Source: Lewinellaceae bacterium (GTDB lineage Bacteria; Bacteroidota; Bacteroidia; Chitinophagales; Saprospiraceae). Taken from it: a stretch of DNA of 45,414 bases. Shown here in pieces: positions 7,822 through 17,300 of this stretch. Under the pieces are notes generated by a model. The model ran no database searches. It saw only the letters and a list, made by a program, of their open reading frames with translations, and was not told the origin of the DNA. Position 1 is the first letter of the stretch. Each line of letters starts with the position of its first letter. The DNA is taken from positions 1 through 45,414 of the forward strand of contig JACJYG010000017.1 of NCBI GenBank assembly GCA_020636215.1, written 5' to 3'. The translations under genes and the position numbers were made by a program.

Positions 7822-8259
7822 TTATATTTCGTTTGCAATGGATCTTTTCAGAAATATTCCATCGACCTGCAGCAACCGGCCGCTTCTCGGATGCGCCCAT
7901 CCATTTTCCAGGGAAACCAAGGCAAAACCTTTGTCGTCGAGATAATTGATCATATCGACGAACAGCGTCTCATTTTCGTACATAGGAACCAATGACATTT
8001 CCATTTGCACTATTTTAATTTTTTCCAGGCTTTCTGCAGCCCCTTCCAGGACTTTCTTTTCATATCCCTGTGTATCAACCTTCACCATAACGGAATCCTC
8101 CTCATCGCAGAACAAGTGAAAAACGGAATCGAGTTTTCTTATTTCAAGCGCTGCAAAAGCCGCTTTCAATGGCTCAAAAGAAACGATCTTTTGCCGATAA
8201 CCGAGTACTCTCATTTCTTTGGCATCTTGGCCGGTATTGGCGCCGATGTCAAGAAGCAC
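7822..8259 (-). pseudogene. FkbM-family methyltransferase, internally deleted
   Basis: About 145 residues match the FkbM SAM-dependent methyltransferase family: LLDIGANTGQ (SAM-binding loop), LGYRQKIVSFEPL, then VKVDTQGYEKKVLEGA and GRLLQVDGIFLKR. Between SFEPLKAAFAALE and IRKLDSVF roughly 60-70 residues normally present, including the remainder of the SAM fold, are missing. The only nearby start is a GTG (8259), yet family-like sequence (RRFKIINHCQINV) continues upstream in frame to about 8315 without a start codon. It begins just after the NRPS stop codon, probably as the last gene of that operon. I judge it a decayed O-methyltransferase, though the frame itself has no stop. Confidence 0.7.
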
Positions 8260-8327
8260 ATTTATCTGGCAATGATTTATGATTTTAAACCGCCTTTCGA
8301 TATCTAAATTCGATGTTAAGGGAGCCC

Positions 8328-11300
8328 TTACCTATATTCCATCTCCAGGCCAACCACCCTATCGAGTTGCAGTTCCCTGTTGACACCTGCCGCGCCATTC
8401 ACTATACTCCTTACTATTGCGGCGGAAGTAGTTACATAAGGCGGTTCAAACAAAGTTCCGTGAAGGCCCGCGCAGGGATAGGCGACATACTTCCCTTTGG
8501 TAAGTTGTTTCCACTGGTCTACTTTATGGACTTCAAGGCGGTGAATGTTAGCGTTAATGGCTCCATCAATAGGTATTTCAAATATTAGTCGCTTATAACC
8601 TATGATCCTTTCTTTGGTTTCCCTTAACCTGGCCTGATAGAAACTTGCAGACAATTCCTCTTCTGAAATATCATATCGAAGCAATACAAGCTCTTTGGCA
8701 AATTTCCAGTCAGCGGTGTGATCGTAATTCTCCAGGTCAAATTTTTGGGATGGAGGAATAAAGCCGCTATCGCCCAGGATGATATCGCTGACTGTTTCCC
8801 CCTTTCTTTCGAGGAAGGCGGCCATATGAAAAGCCAAATTGCCTCCGGAAGAGTGCCCCAGAAGGATATAAGGGCCGGCTGGCTGAATCTCTTTAATGTA
8901 TTTATAGTAGATTTCCGGCCTGTTGCCCTCTGCAATAAAATCAAAACAATAAAAGGCAATATTGGGGAGGAAGGCGGCCAATTCCTGATGGTGTATGCCT
9001 AAACCGTTAAGAGGAGGAAGAGCAAACACTTTTCTGTCTGCCCACTCATTAAACGAGATCCCCATCCCCGGTTGATCATGCAATCCCGGTGAAATGAATT
9101 TAAATGCTGATATTTTTCCCGCCATTTGCCCAAGAACCGGATACCGGAAGACTAAACGGAGGGGGTACTCGATGCCAAAGCATTGATAGATTGCATCCGT
9201 TAGCCGGATGGCCCGCAGGCTGTGGCCGCCCAGATGGAAGAAGTTGTCGTGGATACCGATGTTGTCGCGGCCCAGGATTTCACACCAGATCTTCAGGAGT
9301 TGTTTTTCGACGGCATTGCGGGGCGCGACGTAGGCCGTTCCCGTAGCTATGCCGGAAACACCGGGAACGGGCAGCGCTTTTCGGTTGACTTTACCGCTCG
9401 TGGTCAAAGGCAAGGCTTCCAGGGCCACGAAATGGCCGGGGATCATGTAGTCGGGTAAGCTTTCCGCCAGGAAGCTGCGCAATGCGGAAAGCTCGGGTAT
9501 CATTTGTTCGGAAGTCGGAACCAGATAGGCCGTCAGTTCTTTTCCGTGTTCAAAATCGTGGCCCACTACTACCGCGCTTTGGATCGAGGGATGCGCCAGC
9601 AGCGCCTGCTCCACCTCTCCGGCTTCGATCCGGTAACCCCGGATCTTCAACTGGTGGTCGATCCGGCCCAGGAATTCGATATTGCCGTCCGGAAGCCAAC
9701 GCGCCAGGTCGCCCGTGCGGTACAAACGCTCGCCTGGCTTGAAAGAGTGCGGAATGAATTTTTGTGCCGTTAGCTCGGGATTGTTCAGGTAGCCGCGGGC
9801 TAAGCCGGCGCCTCCTATGTGCAATTCCCCGGCTACACCAATAGGCAATATCTGTGAACCATCATCCAGAATATACATAGACGTATTAGCTATCGGCTTG
9901 CCGATACTAACTCGCCGTGATGGCTTTATTAATAGTATACTTGACCAAATCGTCGTCTCCGTGGGGCCATACAGGTTCCAGAGTTCTTTGCCTGTGCCTA
10001 CAAGTTGCTTTGCCAATTGCTCCGGCAGCGCCTCGCCGCCACAAAGTAGTTTTGTTTTATCCAGGCTCTGTATTTCACTGTTGGTTAAGATAGACCACAG
10101 AGAAGGCGTGGCCTGGAACAGCGTGGGGCCGGTTTTCTCAATAAGTTCTTGTAATAAAGCCGGATGCTGCTGTTGGCTGGAAGACGCCAACACTATTCTC
10201 GCACCGCTGAGCAAAGGAAGCCCTATTTCGAGGATCGAGATATCAAAAGTGTAGTTGGTAACAGACAATAAAATATCTTGTTCATTAATACCCGGAGCAT
10301 CCTTCATGCTCCAAAGGAAGTTTGTTAATGTCAGGTGTTCAATCATCACCCCTTTGGGCTGTCCGGTAGAACCGGACGTATAAATAATATAGGCCAGGTT
10401 AGAGGGTGAACGGTCCACGGTCCACGGTGGACGGCCGGTAGTATCCATTTCCTGGACAACTTCGACAGCGACGATCTCTTCCAATTCCTTCACTACTGCG
10501 TAAGTGGCCTCATCCGTCAGCAATGCCCTCGCCCGGCTATCCTCCAGCATATACCGTACCCTGGCCGTGGGCGCATCCGGCGCAATGGGCAGGTAGGCCG
10601 CCCCGGATTTGAGCACGCCTAAAATGGCGACGATCATCCACTCGCTGCGCTCCAGCTGTAGGGCGATGACGTCGTCCGGCTCAATGGCATACCTGTCCCG
10701 CAAGTAATGCGCCACCCGGTTGGCCCGGGCGTTCAACTCCCGGTAGGTCAGCTCGGTTTGTTCAAATACCACGGCAATGTTGTCCGGCGTGCGCTCCACC
10801 TGCTCTTCGAATAGCTCGGCGATGGTTTTGTCGGCTGGATAGTCCGTCCCGGTATCGTTAAAGGCATGTAGCAAAAGCGCTTTTTCCCCCTCGGGTAAGA
10901 GGTCCAACTGCCCAATAGGAAGGCCGGGCGCCTGCAATACACCCTGCATCAACGCCTCCAAATGCCCAAACATGCGTTCGGCCCGGTCCGCCCGGAACAG
11001 GTCCGTATTGTAGTTGATATTTACGGCGAGCCCCTCCTGGCTTTCCGCAAAACTGAACGTCAGGTCGAACTTGCTGATGTCTGCCTGCACCGCTTCGAAT
11101 TCAATAGCCACATCCCCCAGTTCAAGGCGGCTCTGCTCATTGTTCTGCATGACTATCATCACATCAAAAACCGCCGAACGGCTCATATCTCTGGGAATGT
11201 CCAACTCCTCCACCAAACGGTCGAAGGGGTACAGCTCGTGCTCGAAAGCGGCCAGGGCCGTGGCTTTGACCTGTTGCAGGAGCGCCGTAAAACTTTGTTC

Positions 11301-14300
11301 GCCCTCCAACTGCGTCCGCAATACCAGGGTGTTGACATAAAAGCCGATCTGATCGTGCAGGTACGGGTGGGTACGGCCGGCGCTGGGCGTGCCCAGCACG
11401 ATGTCCGTCTGCTTGGTGTAGCGATAGAGCAGTACGTTGACCAGGGCCGTCAGGGTCATAAACAGTGTCGCGCCCTGCTCCTGGGACAACTTCTGCAACT
11501 GCCGGGTTGTTTTCCGCGAAAACAACTGCTGAAGGCTTGCCCCGTGGTAGGTCTTGACCGCCGGGCGTGGGTAATCCGCCGGCAGTTCCAAAGTGGGCAG
11601 ATTCGGCAGTTGCGTCTGCCAATAGGCGCGCAGTTCATGCAGGGTTTCATCCGCTTCCAACAGGTTGTTCTGCCAGGCGGCGTAGTCTTTGTACTGGATG
11701 GGCAGGGGTTGCAGTTGCGCCAAAGGCTCGGCCTCGCCCTGCCGGCAGGCTTCATACAAGCGGCTCCATTCCCGCACCAGTATCTCCATGGACCAGCCGT
11801 CGGAGATGATGTGGTGCATGTTAAAGAGCAGCAACCATTCTTCCGCGCCGGTTTGCAGTAGTTCCACTTGCAGCAGGCGTTCGTTTTCCAGGTCGAATAC
11901 CCGCCCGGCATGCGCCTGGATGTGTTCCCGGATCTGCTCCTCGCTCCAGGCCCGCGCATCCTGCATGGGCAATTTAAAATCCCCGGCGGGGTCGATAAGC
12001 TGCCGCCCTTCGCCGTTGACCGCGACAAACCGGGTGCGCAAGATTTCGTGCCGTTCGAAAAGCAATGCGAAGGCTTGTTCCAGGGCCGCCGTATCCAGCC
12101 GGCCGGCCAGGCGCAGGGCTGCCGGCATATTGTAGGCCGTCAAGTGCTCATCCATTTGGTGTAGCACCCACAGCCGTCGTTGGGCGTTGGACAGAGCGTA
12201 GTGCTCGGCCGGCGCCACTTGGGGAATGGCTTGCAGAACAAGCGGCTGTTCGTGCTCCGACACTTGCGTGGCCAGTCCCGCAACGGTCGGATGGGCAAAC
12301 ACCTGGCTTAGTTTGAGTTCCACCGACAACTGCTGATGTACCAAAGAAACCAGCCGGATGGCCCGCAGGCTGTGGCCGCCCAGATGGAAGAAGTTGTCGT
12401 GGATACCGATGTTGTCGCGGCCCAGGATTTCACACCAGATCTTCAGGAGTTGTTTTTCGACGGCATTGCGGGGCGCGACGTAGGCCGTTCCCGTAGCTAT
12501 GCCGGAAACACCGGGAACGGGCAGCGCTTTTCGGTTGACTTTACCGCTCGTGGTCAAAGGCAAGGCTTCCAGGGCCACGAAATGGCCGGGGATCATGTAG
12601 TCGGGTAAGCTTTCCTCCAGGAAGCTGCGCAGTTCGGAAACCTCGGGTATGGTTTGCCCGGATGCGGGCGCCAGATAGGCCGCAAGTTCCTTGCCATGCT
12701 CAAAATCGTGGCCCACCACCACCGCGCTTTGGATACCGGGATGCGCCAACAGCGCCTGCTCCACCTCTCCGGCTTCGATGCGGTAACCCCGGATCTTCAA
12801 CTGGTGGTCGATCCGGCCCAGGAATTCGATGTTGCCGTCGGGCAGCCAACGCGCCAGGTCGCCCGTGCGGTACAGTCGCTCGCCTGGTTTGAAAGGGTGG
12901 GGGATGAACTTTTGAGCGGTCAACTCTGGGTTGTTGAGGTAGCCGAACGCCAGGCCGATTCCTGAAACGCAAAGCTCTCCAGCTATGCCTACAGGCAATA
13001 GTTCCTGCTCTTCGCCAAGGATAAAAACCTCTATATTAGAAATTGGCTTGCCAATTGGAACATAAGATGCTTCCCATTTGTGTGGAACTTCAAAAAGGTT
13101 TATGCAAACAGAACATTCCGTTGGCCCATAAACATTGAAATACCGAAGGTGCCGGCTGTAATGCATCACATCAGGCAAAGACGGCTTTTCGCCCCCTGTT
13201 ATTAGTATCCTGACGCCTTCCAGTCCAGCTTTTTCGAGACTGGACAAAAATACAGGCAGCAGTCCCAAAACCGTAATTTCATGCCTCTTCACTAAGGACA
13301 GAAACAAACTTGGAGTATGCAATGTATGTTTATCAGACATCACCAAAGTTGCTCCCGAAAGCAAGGCTATGAACAACTCGCCAATAGAAGCGTCAAAAGT
13401 GTAAGCGATAAACTGTAACACACGGTCGGCTTCAGATAATTCATATTGTTCAATTAGGCTTAGAGACATATTCACCGCTCCCTGATGCGCCAGCATCGTT
13501 CCTTTAGGCCGTCCGGAAGAGCCGGAAGTGTAAATGATGTAAGCCAGGTTTTGAGCGGTAGCGCTCCCGACGGAGTTATCTATCCGATCGCATTTAACTC
13601 CTTCAATCTGTACAACCGGTAGTTTGCGCGACAATTCCTCTGCGCTCTCAAAGGTAGCGGCGTCAACCAGCAAAGCCTTCGCCCGGCTATCCTCCAGCAT
13701 ATACCGTACCCTGGCCGTGGGCGCATCCGGCGCAATGGGCAGGTAGGCCGCCCCGGATTTGAGCACGCCTAAAATGGCGACGATCATCCACTCGCTGCGC
13801 TCCAGCTGTAGGGCGATGACGTCGTCCGGCTCAATGGCATACCTGTCCCGCAAGTAATGCGCCACCCGGTTGGCCCGGGCGTTCAACTCCCGGTAGGTCA
13901 GCTCGGTTTGTTCAAATACCACGGCAATGTTGTCCGGCGTGCGCTCCACCTGCTCTTCGAATAGCTCGGCGATGGTTTTGTCGGCTGGATAGTCCGTCCC
14001 GGTATCGTTAAAGGCATGTAGCAAAAGCGCTTTTTCCCCCTCGGGTAAGAGGTCCAACTGCCCAATAGGAAGGCCGGGCGCCTGCAATACACCCTGCATC
14101 AACGCCTCCAAATGCCCAAACATGCGTTCGGCCCGGTCCGCCCGGAACAGGTCCGTATTGTAGTTGATATTTACGGCGAGCCCCTCCTGGCTTTCCGCAA
14201 AACTGAACGTCAGGTCGAACTTGCTGATGTCTGCCTGCACCGCTTCGAATTCAATAGCCACATCCCCCAGTTCAAGGCGGCTCTGCTCATTGTTCTGCAT

Positions 14301-17300
14301 GACTATCATCACATCAAAAACCGCCGAACGGCTCATATCTCTGGGAATGTCCAACTCCTCCACCAAACGGTCGAAGGGGTACAGCTCGTGCTCGAAAGCG
14401 GCCAGGGCCGTGGCTTTGACCTGTTGCAGGAGCGCCGTAAAACTTTGTTCGCCCTCCAACTGCGTCCGCAATACCAGGGTGTTGACATAAAAGCCGATCT
14501 GATCGTGCAGGTACGGGTGGGTACGGCCGGCGCTGGGCGTGCCCAGCACGATGTCCGTCTGCTTGGTGTAGCGATAGAGCAGTACGTTGACCAGGGCCGT
14601 CAGGGTCATAAACAGTGTCGCGCCCTGCTCCCGGGACAACTTCTGCAATTGCCGGGTTGTTTCCCGCGAAAACAACTGCTGAAGGCTTGCCCCGTGGTAG
14701 GTCTTGACCGCCGGGCGTGGGTAATCCGCCGGCAGTTCCAAAGTGGGCAGATTCGGCAGTTGCGTCTGCCAATAGGCGCGCAGTTCATGCAGGGTTTCAT
14801 CCGCTTCCAACAGGTTGTTCTGCCAGGCGGCGTAGTCTTTGTACTGGATGGGCAGGGGTTGCAGTTGCGCCAAAGGCTCGGCCTCGCCCTGCCGGCAGGC
14901 TTCATACAAGCGGCTCCATTCCCGCACCAGTATCTCCATGGACCAGCCGTCGGAGATGATGTGGTGCATGTTAAAGAGCAGCAACCATTCTTCCGCGCCG
15001 GTTTGCAGTAGTTCCACTTGCAGCAGGCGTTCGTTTTCCAGGTCGAATACCCGCCCGGCATGCGCCTGGATGTGTTCCCGGATCTGCTCCTCGCTCCAGG
15101 CCCGCGCATCCTGCATGGGTAATTTAAAATCCCCGGCGGGGTCGATAAGCTGCCGCCCTTCGCCGTTGACCGCGACAAACCGGGTGCGCAAGATTTCGTG
15201 CCGTTCGAAAAGCAATGCGAAGGCTTGTTCCAGGGCCGCCGTATCCAGCCGGCCGGCCAGGCGCAGGGCTGCCGGCATATTGTAGGCCGTCAAGTGCTCA
15301 TCCATTTGGTGTAGCACCCACAGCCGTCGTTGGGCGTTGGACAGAGCGTAGTGCTCGGCCGGCGCCACTTGGGGAATGGCTTGCAGAACAAGCGGCTGTT
15401 CGTGCTCCGACACTTGCGTGGCCAGTCCCGCAACGGTCGGATGGGCAAACACCTGGCTTAGTTTGAGTTCCACCGACAACTGCTGATGTACCAAAGAAAC
15501 CAGCCGGATGGCCCGCAGGCTGTGGCCGCCCAGATGGAAGAAGTTGTCGTGGATACCGATGTTGTCGCGGCCCAGGATTTCACACCAGATCTTCAGGAGT
15601 TGTTTTTCGACGGCATTGCGGGGCGCGACGTAGGCCGTTCCCGTAGCTATGCCGGAAACACCGGGAACGGGCAGCGCTTTTCGGTTGACTTTACCGCTCG
15701 TGGTCAAAGGCAAGGCTTCCAGGGCCACGAAATGGCCGGGGATCATGTAGTCGGGTAAGCTTTCCGCCAGGAAGCTGCGCAGTTCGGAAACCTCGGGTAT
15801 GGTTTGTTTGGAAGCTGGCGTCAAATAGGCCGTCAGTTCCGTTCCGTGTTCAAAATCGTGGCCCACCACTACCGCGCTTTGGATCGAGGGATGCGCCAAC
15901 AGCGCCTGCTCCACCTCTCCGGCTTCGATGCGGTAACCCCGGATCTTCAACTGGTGGTCGATCCGGCCCAGGAATTCGATGTTGCCGTCCGGAAGCCAAC
16001 GCGCCAGGTCGCCCGTGCGGTACAAACGCTCGCCTGGCTTGAAAGGGTGCGGAATGAATTTTTGTGCCGTTAGCTCGGGATTGTTCAGGTAGCCCCGAGC
16101 TAAACCGGCGCCGCCGACGCACAATTCACCGGCAATACCGATAGCTATTAGATGTTGCGCTTCGTTTAGAATAAATACTTCCGTATTTGCAATCGGCTCT
16201 CCAATGGGAACAAAGGACTGATCCCAATCTGCGAGCACTTCAAAAGTACTTATACACACCGAATATTCCGTAGGGCCGTAAGCATTGAAATAGCGCAACC
16301 GGCCTTGCCATGCCTGCACCTGCTCCAATATGGGTTTTTCTCCCGCAGTGATCAATACCCGAAGCGTTTGCAAGCTGTGCTTATCCAAATTCGACAGGTA
16401 CGCAGGAGGAAGCGTAGCAATACTAACCTCCTGGCGCCCCATTTGTGCCAATAGGATATCAGGTTGATAAATAGCTTGTTGTGTTGGAACAACTAAAGTT
16501 GCCCCGGATAGAAAGGCCATCGCAAACTCCGATACGGAAGCATCAAAGGTGTAAGCGGCAAACCATAAAACCTTGTCCGTTTCCCGAACGCCAAATTCTG
16601 CTATCTGGCACAATGACATGTTCACCACGCCCCGATGTTCAACCATCACCCCTTTGGGCTGCCCGGTAGAACCGGACGTATAGATAATATAGGCCAGGTT
16701 AGACGGCGAATCCCGCTTTTGAGAAAAAGCGGGACTGGTCAACGGTGGACGGCCGGTAGTATCCATTTCCTGGATAACGTCTACAGAAATGATCTCCTCC
16801 AATTCCTTCGCCACGGTATAAGTCGCCTCATCCGTCAGCAAGGCTTTCGCCCGGCTGTCTTCCAGCATATACCGCACCCTGGCCGTTGGCGCATCCGGCG
16901 CAATGGGCAGGTAGGCCGCCCCGGATTTCAATACCCCCAAAATGGCAATGATCATCCACTCGCTGCGCTCCAGTTGCAGGGCGATGACGTCGTCCGGTTG
17001 AATGTCATACGTTGCTCTCAGGTAATGCCCCACCCGGTTGGCCTGTTCATTCAACTCCCGGTAGGTTAATTCAACCTTGTCCCGATCATCATCGGGATCG
17101 AAAACCACGGCGATGTTGTCCGGCGCCTTTTCCACCTGCTCTTCAAACAGGCCGACGACCGTCTTGTCTTGCGGATAATCAGCCTGGGTATCGTTAAAGT
17201 CATGGAGAAGCAGATCGCGCTCCGCCGCCGGCAGGATATCCAGCCGGCCGATGGGCTGATCCGGGTTTTTCAGTACGCTTTCCAGCAGGGTGGCCAAATG

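Noticed and set aside
10962..15011. Long plus-strand open frames (about 299 codons) antisense to the NRPS at 10962-11861 and 14112-15011
   Set aside because: They are two copies of the same shadow frame created by the repeated C-domain DNA, and their translations show no family features. The minus-strand frame has complete NRPS motifs.
9206..15800. CRISPR or satellite array from the repeated blocks
   Set aside because: The repeats are kilobase-scale coding duplications inside NRPS modules, with no short regular repeat-spacer pattern.
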